Shown: piece by piece, positions 25,350 to 33,969 of the stretch
Layout of the letters: the number at the start of each line of letters is the position of its first letter
Position numbering within the stretch: position 1 is the stretch's first letter
Origin: Beijerinckiaceae bacterium RH AL1
GTDB taxonomy: Bacteria > Pseudomonadota > Alphaproteobacteria > Rhizobiales > Beijerinckiaceae
DNA: 64,000 bases
Reading direction: 5' to 3'
NCBI GenBank assembly: GCA_901457705.2
Contig: LR590083.2
Location: 3,472,597-3,536,596, forward strand
Position numbers and translations under genes: made by a program
The notes under the pieces: generated by a model
Databases searched by the model: none
What the model was told of the DNA's origin: nothing
The model's input: the letters and a program-made list of their open reading frames with translations, nothing else

Positions 25350-25500
25350 CCTTCTCCCGCTTGCGGGAGAAGGTGGCCCGACGAAGTCGGGTCGGATGAG
25401 GGATCGTGCCGCTTGGGGCTACGGGGGTGCGAGAGGCGGCATGTCCCCTCATCCGACCCCGCTTCGCGGGGCCACCTTCTCCCGCAAGCGGGAGAAGGAG
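25350..25500. repeat. REP-B head-to-head pair
   Basis: Forward element 25350-25400 and inverted element 25448-25500, spacer about 47 bases. With the preceding elements it fills most of the 680-base gap between the helicase and the flavin monooxygenase genes. Confidence 0.85.
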
Positions 25501-25544
25501 GGTGCGTCGTCTCGCGGCCGCGCTTGCCGAAGCTGAGCGCATTC

Positions 25545-25556
25545 GGTATAAATACC
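25545..25556. promoter_or_regulatory. AT-rich palindrome GGTATAAATACC
   Basis: A 12-base site with perfect five-base arms (GGTAT / ATACC), about 190 bases upstream of the flavin monooxygenase ATG, in the only AT-rich part of a repeat-filled gap. It could be a promoter -10 region or an operator; nothing else supports it. Confidence 0.25.
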
Positions 25557-25748
25557 TGTAGAGCCTGTCGCCTGACGCATCCTGACGCCAAAATGCGGGT
25601 CTCGCCACGAGTCGCGCACCCGGCCCCCACTCGGCGCGGGAGAACAACATCCTCCGGCCGCGCCAATCTTTGGAGCGTCCGCGCCCTTGCGACGGCTCGG
25701 CTTCGCGCCCTTCTAATCGTGAGGTCCCAGCCACCCCGGTCTCACCGC

Positions 25749-27074
25749 ATGCCCTCACCCCGTCGCCTGCATCTCGGCGCCTTCATGCGGCCGATCTCGA
25801 TCCACACCGGCGCGTGGCGCTACCCCGGCGCCTACCCGGATGCGAACTTCAACTTCGGCCACATCAGGCATTTCGCACAGCGGCTCGAGGCGGCGAAGTT
25901 CGATGCGTTCTTCATGGCGGACCATCTCGCGGTGCTCGACATGCCGGTCGAGGCGCTGAAGCGCAGCCACACCGTCACGTCGTTCGAGCCGTTCACGCTG
26001 CTGTCGGCGCTGGCGACGGTCACCGAGCGCATCGGCCTCGTCGCGACCGCCTCGACGACCTTCGACGAGCCCTACCATATCGCCCGGCGCTTCGCCTCGC
26101 TCGACCACATCTCCGGCGGCCGAGCCGGCTGGAACATCGTCACGACCGCAAACCCCGACGCGGCGCTGAACTTCGGCAAGACCGAGATGATGGACCACGA
26201 CGCGCGCTACGTGCGGGCGCGCGAGTTCTACGACGTCGTCACCGGCCTGTGGGACTCGTTTGCCGACGACGCGTTCGTGCGCGACGTCGCGGCCGGCATC
26301 TACTTTGACCCCGAGAAGATGCACACGCTGGCGCACGAGGGGCCGAGCCTGCGCGTGCGCGGGCCGCTCAACATCGCGCGGCCGGTGCAGGGCTGGCCGG
26401 TCATCGTGCAGGCCGGCGCCTCCGAGCCCGGACGCCAGCTCGCCGCCGAGACGGCGGAGGTCATCTTCGCGGCGGAGTCGACGCTGGCCGGCGGGCGCGC
26501 CTTCTACGCCGACGTGAAGGGGCGCATGCGCGCCCTCGGCCGCGACCCGGATCACCTCAAGATCCTGCCCGCCGCCTTCGTCGTCGTCGGCGAGACCGAC
26601 GAGGAGGCCCGCGCCAAGCGCGCGCATCTCGACAGCTTGGTGCACTACGACAGCGGCATCCATTCGCTGAACGGCATGCTCGGCACCGACGTGTCGTGCT
26701 ACGACCCCGATGGTCCGCTCCCCGACATTCCGGAGACCAACGCCAGCCGCAGCGCCCGCGCCCGCATCCTCGAGGCGGCGCGCACGAAGAACCTCACCAT
26801 CCGCGAGCTTGCGCAGAAGGCCGGCTCCTACGCCGGCCTCGCCTTCGTCGGCACGCCCGCCACGATCGCCGACGGCATGGCCGCCTGGCTGCACGAGGAG
26901 GCGAGCGACGGGTTCAACGTGATGTTCCCCTACCTGCCCGAAGGCCTCGACGACTTCGTCGACAAGGTCGTGCCGGAGCTGCAGCGGCGCGGCCTCTTCC
27001 GCACGGACTACGAGGGCACGACGCTGCGCGAGAACCTCGGCCTGCCGCGCCCTTTGAACAAGTTCTTCCCCTAG
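25749..27074 (+). CDS. LLM-class flavin-dependent monooxygenase (NtaA/SnaA/DszA family)
   Basis: A 441-residue bacterial-luciferase-like TIM barrel enzyme of the NtaA/SnaA/DszA subfamily. These FMNH2-dependent monooxygenases act on sulfur compounds, nitrilotriacetate and similar substrates and need a separate flavin reductase. Typical segments are LHLGAFMRPISIHTGAWR at the start, AAKFDAFFMADHLAVLD, GLVATASTTFDEPYHIARR, SLDHISGGRAGWNIVTT, VIVQAGASEPGRQLAAE with the flavin-site glycine, and GTPATIADGMAAWL. The ATG at 25749 gives the family's usual N-terminus; the upstream part of the frame is repeat DNA. The azoreductase-like flavoprotein downstream (27796) is one possible source of reduced flavin, but that is speculation. 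Confidence 0.9.
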   Translation: MPSPRRLHLGAFMRPISIHTGAWRYPGAYPDANFNFGHIRHFAQRLEAAKFDAFFMADHLAVLDMPVEALKRSHTVTSFEPFTLLSALATVTERIGLVATASTTFDEPYHIARRFASLDHISGGRAGWNIVTTANPDAALNFGKTEMMDHDARYVRAREFYDVVTGLWDSFADDAFVRDVAAGIYFDPEKMHTLAHEGPSLRVRGPLNIARPVQGWPVIVQAGASEPGRQLAAETAEVIFAAESTLAGGRAFYADVKGRMRALGRDPDHLKILPAAFVVVGETDEEARAKRAHLDSLVHYDSGIHSLNGMLGTDVSCYDPDGPLPDIPETNASRSARARILEAARTKNLTIRELAQKAGSYAGLAFVGTPATIADGMAAWLHEEASDGFNVMFPYLPEGLDDFVDKVVPELQRRGLFRTDYEGTTLRENLGLPRPLNKFFP

Positions 27075-27081
27075 CCCGCGC

Positions 27082-27268
27082 TCCTTCTCCCGCTTGCGGG
27101 AGAAGGTGGCCCGACGAAGTCGGGTCGGATGAGGGCGGCGCAGGATGGAGCGAGGTCTGAGGGGGCGGCCGGGCGTGCGGGCGCGCCAGAGACCGAGCCC
27201 CCTCCGGCATCGCCCTTATCCGACCTCGCTGCGCGAGGCCACCTTCTCCCGCGGTGCGGGAGAAGGAG
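27082..27268. repeat. REP-B head-to-head pair
   Basis: Forward element 27082-27133 and inverted element 27215-27268. The pair fills the gap between the convergent monooxygenase and HxlR genes; it starts eight bases after one stop and ends six bases before the other, where it could serve as a bidirectional transcription barrier. Confidence 0.85.
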
Positions 27269-27273
27269 TGCCC

Positions 27274-27720
27274 TTACCGCCCGCCGTCGTAGCGGGCCCG
27301 GGCCGCGTCGATCGCGGGGCGGTTGGCTTGCGCCCACCGGCCCATCGCCTCGACGGGACCGCGCAGCGAGCGGCCGAGCTCGGTCAGCGCGTAGTCGACG
27401 CGCGGCGGGATGGTCGGGGTCACGGTGCGGGTCACCAGGCCGTCGCGCTCGAGGCCACGCAGCGTGTGGGTGAGCATGCGCTGCGAGATGCCGTCGACCA
27501 TGCGCTTCAGCTCGCTGAAGCGGCGCGGGCCGGCGGCGAGCATCATGACGATGAGCACGCTCCACTTGTCGCCGATGCGGGTGAGCACGTCGTTGACGCC
27601 GTTGCAGCCGCGCCGGATCTCGCTCGGGTCCGCCGGCAGGGCAGCGCCGTGTGCCTCGGGCACATCGCTGTGCGTCGGTCCCAAGAATGTGCCGTCTTGC
27701 GCCAAATCTCGTTCGGTCAC
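27274..27720 (-). CDS. HxlR family transcriptional regulator
   Basis: A 148-residue winged-helix regulator. Family signs are [20 protein letters not shown] (residues about 39-58, the conserved Cys then GDKW), [39 protein letters not shown] and the wing with [15 protein letters not shown]. The conserved N-terminal Cys suggests redox or quinone/aldehyde sensing, as shown for some relatives. The start is a GTG at 27720; the first 35 residues are not conserved in type and the true start could be later. It is divergent from azoR with only 75 bases between, containing two direct TCGGTCAC repeats, so it probably controls azoR and itself. Confidence 0.88.
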   Translation of the reverse strand: MTERDLAQDGTFLGPTHSDVPEAHGAALPADPSEIRRGCNGVNDVLTRIGDKWSVLIVMMLAAGPRRFSELKRMVDGISQRMLTHTLRGLERDGLVTRTVTPTIPPRVDYALTELGRSLRGPVEAMGRWAQANRPAIDAARARYDGGR

Positions 27721-27738
27721 TTATTCTGCCTCGGTCAC
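27713..27738. promoter_or_regulatory. Direct repeat TCGGTCAC x2, candidate HxlR operator
   Basis: TCGGTCAC occurs at 27713-27720 and 27731-27738, 18 bases apart, between the divergent hxlR-type gene and azoR. The first copy covers the regulator's GTG start, so binding there would suit autoregulation. It is a prediction from position and repetition only. Confidence 0.35.
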
Positions 27739-27795
27739 AAAAGCATACCGCCTCAAGGGTGGGATCGCCAGTGGCCCTCTTCAACGAGGCACATC

Positions 27796-28395
27796 ATGAA
27801 GCTCCTGCACATCGATTCCAGCGTCCTCGGCGACATGTCGGTCAGCCGCCGGCTGTCGGCGGACGTCGTCGCGCGGCTGAAGGCCCTGCACCCCGACCTC
27901 GAGATCGTCCGCCGCGACCTCGCCGCCGACCCCGTGCCGCACATGAGCGCCGCCTATGTGGCGGCGACGCGCGGCCCGCAGGCGAGCGCGCCGCGGCCGG
28001 AGGCGCTCGCGGCCGACTTCGCGGTGCTCGACGCGTTCCTGGCGGCCGACATCGTCGTCATCGGCGCGCCGATGTACAACTTCGGCCTGCCCTCCAACCT
28101 CAAGGCCTGGATCGACCGGCTCGCCGTGCCGCAGAAGACCTTCGCCTATGTCGACGGCGCGCCGAAGGGCCTGTGCGGCGGCAAGCGGATCATCGTCGCC
28201 TCGTCGCGCGGCGGCATCTACACCGACGGCCCGTACGAGTCGGCCGACCACCAGGAGGCGTACCTGCGCGTGATGTTCGGGTTCCTCGGCATCACCGACA
28301 TCGCCTTCGTGCGTGCCGAGGGCCTGTCCATGCCCGACAAGCGCGACGCGGCGATCGCCGCCGCCGAGGCCGAGGCCGCGCAGCTCGCGGCTTAA
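27796..28395 (+). CDS. azoR: FMN-dependent NADH-azoreductase
   Basis: A 199-residue flavodoxin-fold quinone/azo reductase. The FMN phosphate loop is [16 protein letters not shown] (residues 6-21), [16 protein letters not shown] is the second flavin-binding motif, and [11 protein letters not shown] the third; [19 protein letters not shown] is typical of AzoR. These cytosolic enzymes reduce quinones by two electrons and give resistance to electrophiles. The ATG at 27796 fits the family start. It is divergent from an HxlR regulator, a frequent arrangement for azoreductases induced by quinones or thiol-specific stress. Confidence 0.92.
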   Translation: MKLLHIDSSVLGDMSVSRRLSADVVARLKALHPDLEIVRRDLAADPVPHMSAAYVAATRGPQASAPRPEALAADFAVLDAFLAADIVVIGAPMYNFGLPSNLKAWIDRLAVPQKTFAYVDGAPKGLCGGKRIIVASSRGGIYTDGPYESADHQEAYLRVMFGFLGITDIAFVRAEGLSMPDKRDAAIAAAEAEAAQLAA

Positions 28396-28414
28396 CCGCC
28401 GCGCGACGCGGGGA

Positions 28415-29944
28415 TCAGGCCAGCGCGCCCTCGGCCGGCTTGCCCATGGCGCGCGAGGCGAAGAGCACGATGACGGTGATCACCAGCGGCGCCGTCGCCT
28501 CGGCGAAGTAGCCGGCGGCGGCGAGGCCCGCGGCGCCGGCCACCGTGATCGACACGAAGGCCTCGGCGATGGTCGCGAACCGCGACGAGGTCTGGCGGCG
28601 GCGGAAGTTGGTGCGCTTGGCCTGGGCGCGGAAGAAGAACTGCACCGCGCAGGCGCCCGCCGCCGCCATCGCCGCGCCGGCCAGCGTGACGAGCGCGACG
28701 CGCGGCGCCGCCGGCACCAGCGCGACGGCTAGCGGCAGCACCGGCAGCGCGACGGCGGCCAGCACCGCCTCGACCTTCGCCCGCAGCACCGCGCGCGGCG
28801 CGATCGGCGCGGTGGCGACGAGATCGGGCGCATCCTCGCCCGAGAGCGCGAGCCAGGCGAGGCCGCCGGCGAGCTGTCCCGCCGCCATGACAAGCACCGG
28901 CGCCAGCACGACGAGCTGTTCCGCGCCGCTGCCGAAGTCGCGCCACAGCAGCACGGCCGGCGGCAGAAGGTAGAGGATCTGCATCAGGCTCTGCGACAGG
29001 AGCCAGGGGTCGCGCCACAGCAGCCGCCACTCCTTCATCCGCAGCGTCTGCGCCCGCGAGCGGCGGCGGAAGGCGCGGTCCCGGCCGACGGCGGCCGGCG
29101 CTTCCGAGAGGCCGGCGACCGTCATCGCGTCGTGCGCGAAGGCGGGCGCTGTGACCGCGATCGCCGCGGCGAGCAGCAGGGCGGCGGCGACGAGCAGCCA
29201 GGCGGTGGACGCCACGTCGCCGAGCGCTGCGCGCGCCGGCAGCCACAGCGGGCTTCCAAGATCGGGCGCGGCGGCGATGACGGCGGGCGAGGCGAGCAGC
29301 GTGCTGCGCGACAGGCTGCCGGCCGAGGCCACCGCGGCGATCTGGATGCCGACGACGAAGCCGGCGCCGATCACCGCCGCGGCGATCTGCGCGACGAGCC
29401 GCGTGCGCTTCGGCCCGACGAGGCGGAACATCAGCGCCGTCGTCGCCACCGCAGCGGCCGCCGCCGACACGCCCATCGCGATGACGACGACATAGGCGGA
29501 GAGCAAACGAGGCCCGACGAGGAACGCGGCGACGTCGACGACGGGCCCGATCAGCAGCGCCGCCATGATCGCCGCGGAGAGCGCGTTCGCGGCGATGCGC
29601 ACCGCGAAGAGCCGCGCCGCCGGGGCCGGCGACGACAGGATGAGATCGAGGTCGGCCCGCGCGTAGAAGGAGCGCGTCACCGTCTCCATCGCCTGCGCCA
29701 GGAGCAGCATCCAGGCGAGCAGCGCCGAGCCGGTGAGCGCCACGAGAAAGGCCTTGTCGGGTGCGCGGATCAGCGCCTGCGCCGGCTCCAAAAGCTCGTA
29801 GGCGACGAGGTGCAGCACGACGACGAAGACCGCCACCGCGATCGCCGCCACGGGAAAGCGCCGCCGCCGGCCGCCCTGCAGCATCATGACCGCGTCGCGC
29901 CAGGCGAGGCGCAGCTCGTGGCGAGCGAAGAAGGCGAGGCTCAT
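28415..29944 (-). CDS. ABC-2 type transporter permease
   Basis: A 509-residue integral membrane protein with many hydrophobic helices, among them AAIAVAVFVVVLHLVAYEL near the N-terminus, FLVALTGSALLAWMLLLAQ, IMAALLIGPVVDVAAFLVG and several later ones. A central cytosolic part contains RAFRRRSRAQTLRMKEWRLL. ARADLDLILSSPAPAARLFAVR is typical of ABC exporter permeases of this type. The ATP-binding partner lies just upstream on the same strand (30071-30802) with a 126-base gap. The substrate is unknown; similar pairs in alphaproteobacteria have no assigned cargo. Confidence 0.82.
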   Translation of the reverse strand: MSLAFFARHELRLAWRDAVMMLQGGRRRRFPVAAIAVAVFVVVLHLVAYELLEPAQALIRAPDKAFLVALTGSALLAWMLLLAQAMETVTRSFYARADLDLILSSPAPAARLFAVRIAANALSAAIMAALLIGPVVDVAAFLVGPRLLSAYVVVIAMGVSAAAAAVATTALMFRLVGPKRTRLVAQIAAAVIGAGFVVGIQIAAVASAGSLSRSTLLASPAVIAAAPDLGSPLWLPARAALGDVASTAWLLVAAALLLAAAIAVTAPAFAHDAMTVAGLSEAPAAVGRDRAFRRRSRAQTLRMKEWRLLWRDPWLLSQSLMQILYLLPPAVLLWRDFGSGAEQLVVLAPVLVMAAGQLAGGLAWLALSGEDAPDLVATAPIAPRAVLRAKVEAVLAAVALPVLPLAVALVPAAPRVALVTLAGAAMAAAGACAVQFFFRAQAKRTNFRRRQTSSRFATIAEAFVSITVAGAAGLAAAGYFAEATAPLVITVIVLFASRAMGKPAEGALA

Positions 29945-30070
29945 CGGCGGGTCCGGGTTTGGCGCGAGGATAACTGGGCCATGTTGATCCGCGGTGAACG
30001 AGCCGGGGCGCTTCGGCGTGCGTCAGCTCGACGCGTTCGAGAGGGACGCAGCGCCTTCACGGCCGGCGCG

Positions 30071-30802
30071 CTAAGCCGCCTCCACCAGCCCCAGAAAGAT
30101 ATCCTCGAGGCTCGCGTCGCCGCTCGCCGCCATGCGGGCGCGCAGCTCGGCGAGCGTGCCGTCCGCGATGAGGCGGCCCTCGGCGATGATGCCGATGCGC
30201 TCGGCCATGCGCTCGGCGACCTCGAGGATGTGGGTGGTCATCAAGACGGTGGCCCCGGCGCGCACGCGATCGAGCAGAATCGTCTTCACCTGGCGGGCGG
30301 AGCCGGCGTCGAGGCCGGTCAGCGGCTCGTCGAGGATGATGAGACGCGGGTCGTGCACCAGCGCGCCGGCGAGCGCCACCTTCTGGCGCATGCCCTTCGA
30401 GAAGCCGCCGCAGCGCTCGTTCGCGTGGGGGCTCAGGCCGAGCCGGTCGAGCAGCGCCTCGGCCGCCGCGGCCGCCGCCTGCGCCTCGACCTGCCACAGG
30501 CCGGCGACGAACTCGAGATACTCGCGCGGGGTCAGCTTGTCGTAGACGAGCGGCTCGTCGGGCACCCAGGCCGTGATGCGCTTGGCGCCGATGGGGTCCT
30601 TCAGCGCATCGATGCCGAAGATCGAGATCTCACCGGCATCCGGCCGCAGAAGCCCGGCCGTCATGCGCAGGCTCGTCGTCTTGCCGGCGCCGTTGGGCCC
30701 GAGCAGCGCATAGAACTCGCCGGGGTGCAGCGTAAGCTCGAGGCCCCGGACGGCCGGCTTGTCGTAGGCCTTCATCAGGCCGGTGATCTTGAGGGCGTCC
30801 AT
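30071..30802 (-). CDS. ABC transporter ATP-binding protein
   Basis: A 243-residue ATPase with Walker A GPNGAGKTT (35-43), a signature motif with the uncommon form FSKGMRQK (134-141, in place of LSGGQ), Walker B LIILDEP (154-160), and the switch histidine in MTTHILEVAERMAERIGII. It is of the CcmA/NatA exporter class. The ATG at 30802 is where homology begins; the frame continues upstream without it. It lies ahead of the permease gene on the same strand, so the two probably form one exporter whose substrate is unknown. Confidence 0.92.
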   Translation of the reverse strand: MDALKITGLMKAYDKPAVRGLELTLHPGEFYALLGPNGAGKTTSLRMTAGLLRPDAGEISIFGIDALKDPIGAKRITAWVPDEPLVYDKLTPREYLEFVAGLWQVEAQAAAAAAEALLDRLGLSPHANERCGGFSKGMRQKVALAGALVHDPRLIILDEPLTGLDAGSARQVKTILLDRVRAGATVLMTTHILEVAERMAERIGIIAEGRLIADGTLAELRARMAASGDASLEDIFLGLVEAA

Positions 30803-30898
30803 GGCGGGGGCTCGCGAAGGCTTGATCGAGCTTATCTCTGCCGGCTTGACGGGCGGTGAACGGCGCGGTCCGGTGGGTCGCTTTGAGAAAAAGGTCGC

Positions 30899-31780
30899 AT
30901 GCCGATGCCGAGGATCCCAGGTCTGTCCGCCGCGCTCATGGGAGTCGCGCTGATCGCGGCGGTCCTCGCCGGGCCGGCCGCTGCCGAGACGGCCAACGAC
31001 AAGATCAAGGCGCTGCACGATCTCATCATGAACCCGGACTCGCGGCTCAGCGCCAGCGACACGCTGACCAAGCTCGACCTCGTCGATGCCGCGCCGGGCT
31101 CGCGCGATGCCGGGCGCATCGATCACCTGCGCGCGGTGATCGAGGCCAAGGTCGGCCCCATCGACGATGCGATCCGCCACGGCGAGAACGCGCTGACGAT
31201 CGACGCGGCGCAGCCCTTCCTCGAGCCGAAGGAGCGCATGCACCTCGAGTACGACGTCGGCAACCTCTATCTCGCCAAGCAGGACTGTCTCGACGCGATC
31301 CCGCACTACCGCAAGTCGATCGCCTTCATGACGACGGCGAACGGCGTCACGGAGGACCAGAAGCTCGGCACCGAGGAGCAGGTCGCCTATTGCCTGCACG
31401 AGGTGAAGGATTACGCCGCCGCACGCGACCTGAACCAGAAGGTGCTGGACGCCGGCGCCATCCTGCACGGCGCGCACTCGCCGCTGCTGATCGCCGGCCT
31501 CGTCAACCTCGCGCAGAACGAATACGCGCTCGGCGACCACGCCGCCGCCCGCGCCAGCCTCGAGCGCGTGCTCGACATCGCGACGACCGCCAACGACGCG
31601 GAGAAGGTGGACGTCAGCCTGTTCCAGCTCGGCGTCCTCGCCTTCGAGGACGGCCGCAAGGACGAGGCGGTGAAGCTGATGGAGCGCCGGCTCGAGCTCG
31701 CCAAGGCGATCGGCAACGCCGACCGCATCGCCGCCGCGCAGGCCGCGCTCGACGAGCTGCACAAGAAGCTGGGGAAGTGA
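30899..31780 (+). CDS. Periplasmic tetratricopeptide repeat protein
   Basis: A 293-residue protein with a signal peptide (LSAALMGVALIAAVLAG, cleavage near PAAAE) and helical repeats of the TPR type. Visible units include YDVGNLYLAKQDCLDAIPHY, EQVAYCLHEVKDYAAARDLN, GLVNLAQNEYALGDHAAARA and LFQLGVLAFEDGRKDEAVKL, spanning about 95-260. TPR proteins act as protein-binding scaffolds. It is divergent from the ABC exporter (96-base gap) and might serve it, but nothing proves this. No catalytic domain is present. Confidence 0.82.
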   Translation: MPMPRIPGLSAALMGVALIAAVLAGPAAAETANDKIKALHDLIMNPDSRLSASDTLTKLDLVDAAPGSRDAGRIDHLRAVIEAKVGPIDDAIRHGENALTIDAAQPFLEPKERMHLEYDVGNLYLAKQDCLDAIPHYRKSIAFMTTANGVTEDQKLGTEEQVAYCLHEVKDYAAARDLNQKVLDAGAILHGAHSPLLIAGLVNLAQNEYALGDHAAARASLERVLDIATTANDAEKVDVSLFQLGVLAFEDGRKDEAVKLMERRLELAKAIGNADRIAAAQAALDELHKKLGK

Positions 31781-31871
31781 CGCGGTCCGGACGCGGTTGA
31801 CGAATCGTCGTCCCGCGACATCCATATTCCGGACCCTCGCAACAGCGATCTATAAGAGACTTGTCGCGACC

Positions 31872-32087
31872 ATGCCCCGCCCGTTCAAGCCGACAGAGCC
31901 GCTTGCCAGGTTCGTCGTTCAGGCGAAAAGCGCGTGCAGCCGAGAGAGCTTTCCGGCCCAGACCGCGCCGGATGCGCTGTCCAAGGTCGAGGAGCTCCTG
32001 GCCCAGGGCCGCGATGTCCAGGTCTTTTCCGAGCTGGACGGCCTGCTCACGCTGGACGCGCTGAGAGCGCTGGCGGGCGCCTCCTGA
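31872..32087 (+). CDS. Small protein of unknown function
   Basis: A 71-residue protein from the ATG at 31872 (25 more codons are open upstream from 31797 but do not look coding). It contains TEPLARFVVQAKSACSRESF, then SKVEELLAQGRDVQVFSELD and LLTLDALRALAGAS, so two or three short helices. No family is recognised. It lies 85 bases ahead of the ligase gene on the same strand. Confidence 0.5.
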   Translation: MPRPFKPTEPLARFVVQAKSACSRESFPAQTAPDALSKVEELLAQGRDVQVFSELDGLLTLDALRALAGAS

Positions 32088-32172
32088 GAGGATCAGCCGC
32101 TGGCGCCGCCGGCTCGGGCCAAAAACGCCGCCGCTTGTCGCCGGTGCGTGCCGCGTGCACATCTGCCCTCGC

Positions 32173-33969
32173 ATGAACCGCTTCGCGCACCTTCTCGACC
32201 GGCTCAGCTACGAGCCGGGGCGCAACAACAAGCTTCGCCTGATGACGGACTATTTCCGCTCGGTGGAGGACCCGGAGCGGGGCTACGCGCTCGCGGCGCT
32301 CACCGGGGCGCTGTCGTTCCAGCACGCCAAGCCCAACCTCATCCGGGCGCTCATCGCGACGCGGGTCGACCCCTACCTTTTCGGGCTCAGCTACGACTAT
32401 GTCGGCGATCTCTCCGAGACCGTCGCGCTGCTGTGGCCGGCGCCGCCGCGCTTCCCTTCTCCCGCTGGCGGAAGAAGGTGGCCCCGCGAAGCGGGGTCGG
32501 ATGAGGGGCCCTCCCGCCTCTCGGACGCCGATCCCGGCGAGCGGCACGACCCCTCATCCGACCCGACGTCGTCGGGCCATCGTCTCCCGCAAGCGGGAGA
32601 CGGAGACGAGGCGCTCCACCTCTCCGACGTCGTCTTGACGCTCTCGACCTCCGGCAAGCTGGATTTGCCGCGGGTCATCGCAGGCTGGCTCGATGCGCTC
32701 GACGAGACGGGGCGCTGGGCGCTCCTGAAGCTCATCACCGGCTCGCTGCGCATCGGCGTCTCGGCGCGCCTCGCCAAGACGGCGGTGGCGGCGCTCGGCG
32801 GCAAGGCGGCGAACGAGATCGAGGAGGTCTGGCACGGCCTCGCGCCGCCCTACCTCGATCTCTTCGCCTGGGTCGAGGGCCGCGCCGACAAGCCGGATGC
32901 GATCGATCCCGCGCCGTTCCATCCCGCCATGCTCGCGCATCCGCTCGAGGCGCGCGACATGGACGTCGAGGACCCCGCGCTGTTTTCGGCGGAGTGGAAA
33001 TGGGACGGCATCCGCGTGCAGGCGACGCGCGGGCTCGACGCCGAGGATCGCGCGGCGATCCGCCTCTACTCGCGCACCGGCGAGGATATTTCCGAGACCT
33101 TCCCCGACCTCACGCAGATGCTCGCCGACCTGCCGCACGCGCGCTTCTCGCTCGACGGCGAGCTGCTGGTGGTGCGCGGCGGGCTGGTGCAGCCGTTCGG
33201 CGTGCTGCAGCAGCGGCTGAACCGGCGCACCGTCTCGATGAAGCTGCTCGCCGACTTTCCCGCCGCGATCCGCGCCTACGACCTGCTGACGCTCGACGGC
33301 GAGGATCTGCGCCCGCTACCGTTCAAAGAGCGACGCGACAGGCTCGCGGCCTTCGTCGCGGAGGCCCGCCACGAGCGGCTCGATCTCTCGCCCATCGTTT
33401 CCTTCCAAACCTGGGACGATCTTGCGCGCGCGCGAAAAAATCCGGCGGGGGCCGGGGCGGGACCGGATGCCGAGGCGATCGAGGGACTGATGCTGAAGCG
33501 CGCCGACTCGCCCTACCTGCCCGGCCGTCCGAAGGGACTTTGGTACAAGTGGAAGCGCGACCCGTTCACGGTCGACGCTGTCATGATGTACGCGCAGCGC
33601 GGGCACGGCAAGCGCTCGTCGTTCTACTCCGACTACACGTTCGGTGTCTGGCGCGAGGATGCGGAGGGCGACGCGCTGGTGCCCGTCGGCAAGGCCTATT
33701 TCGGCTTCACCGACGAGGAGCTGGCGCAGCTCGATCGTTTCGTCCGCAACAACACGACGAACCGCTTCGGCCCGGTGCGCGAGGTGGTGCACGGCAAGGA
33801 CGCGGGGCTCGTGCTCGAGATCGCCTTCGAGGGGCTGAACCGCTCGACGCGGCACAAGTCCGGCGTCGCCATGCGCTTTCCGCGCGTCGCGCGCATCCGC
33901 TGGGACAAGCCGGCGCGCGAGGCCGACCGCATCGAGACGCTCGAGGCGCTGCTCAGGGTGCCGGTGTAG
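32173..33969 (+). CDS. ATP-dependent DNA ligase of the Lhr/exonuclease-associated repair set
   Basis: A 598-residue ATP-dependent ligase. The N-terminal domain (FAHLLDRLSYEPGRNNKLRL) matches the ligase type found with an Lhr-like helicase and a metallo-beta-lactamase exonuclease. The adenylation domain has the nucleotidyl-lysine K276 in EWKWDGIRVQ, then FSLDGELLVV, EGLMLKRADSPYLPGRP and WYKWKRDP; the OB domain has YTFGVWRED and AFEGLNRSTRHKSGVAMRFP with its RFPR ending. Residues about 93-145 ([19 protein letters not shown] and on) are foreign to the family and encoded by an in-frame REP-B pair. The ATG at 32173 is preferred over a GTG six codons earlier. The 3' end overlaps the convergent Uma2 gene by 17 bases. 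Confidence 0.92.
   Translation: MNRFAHLLDRLSYEPGRNNKLRLMTDYFRSVEDPERGYALAALTGALSFQHAKPNLIRALIATRVDPYLFGLSYDYVGDLSETVALLWPAPPRFPSPAGGRRWPREAGSDEGPSRLSDADPGERHDPSSDPTSSGHRLPQAGDGDEALHLSDVVLTLSTSGKLDLPRVIAGWLDALDETGRWALLKLITGSLRIGVSARLAKTAVAALGGKAANEIEEVWHGLAPPYLDLFAWVEGRADKPDAIDPAPFHPAMLAHPLEARDMDVEDPALFSAEWKWDGIRVQATRGLDAEDRAAIRLYSRTGEDISETFPDLTQMLADLPHARFSLDGELLVVRGGLVQPFGVLQQRLNRRTVSMKLLADFPAAIRAYDLLTLDGEDLRPLPFKERRDRLAAFVAEARHERLDLSPIVSFQTWDDLARARKNPAGAGAGPDAEAIEGLMLKRADSPYLPGRPKGLWYKWKRDPFTVDAVMMYAQRGHGKRSSFYSDYTFGVWREDAEGDALVPVGKAYFGFTDEELAQLDRFVRNNTTNRFGPVREVVHGKDAGLVLEIAFEGLNRSTRHKSGVAMRFPRVARIRWDKPAREADRIETLEALLRVPV
32454..32605. repeat. REP-B head-to-head pair inserted in frame in the DNA ligase gene
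   Basis: Forward element 32454-32506 (CTTCTCCCGCTGGCGGAAG, then GGCCCCGCGAAGCGGGG and TCGGATGAGG) and inverted element 32551-32605 (CTCATCCGACCCGACGTCG, then GTCTCCCGCAAGCGGGAGAC). Both arms are nearly intact, and the reading frame passes through with no stop, adding about 50 residues to the N-terminal domain. Confidence 0.88.

Noticed and set aside
25068-25748. A 227-codon N-terminal extension of the flavin monooxygenase
   Set aside because: It translates the REP-B repeats and has no family similarity; the ATG at 25749 fits the family start.
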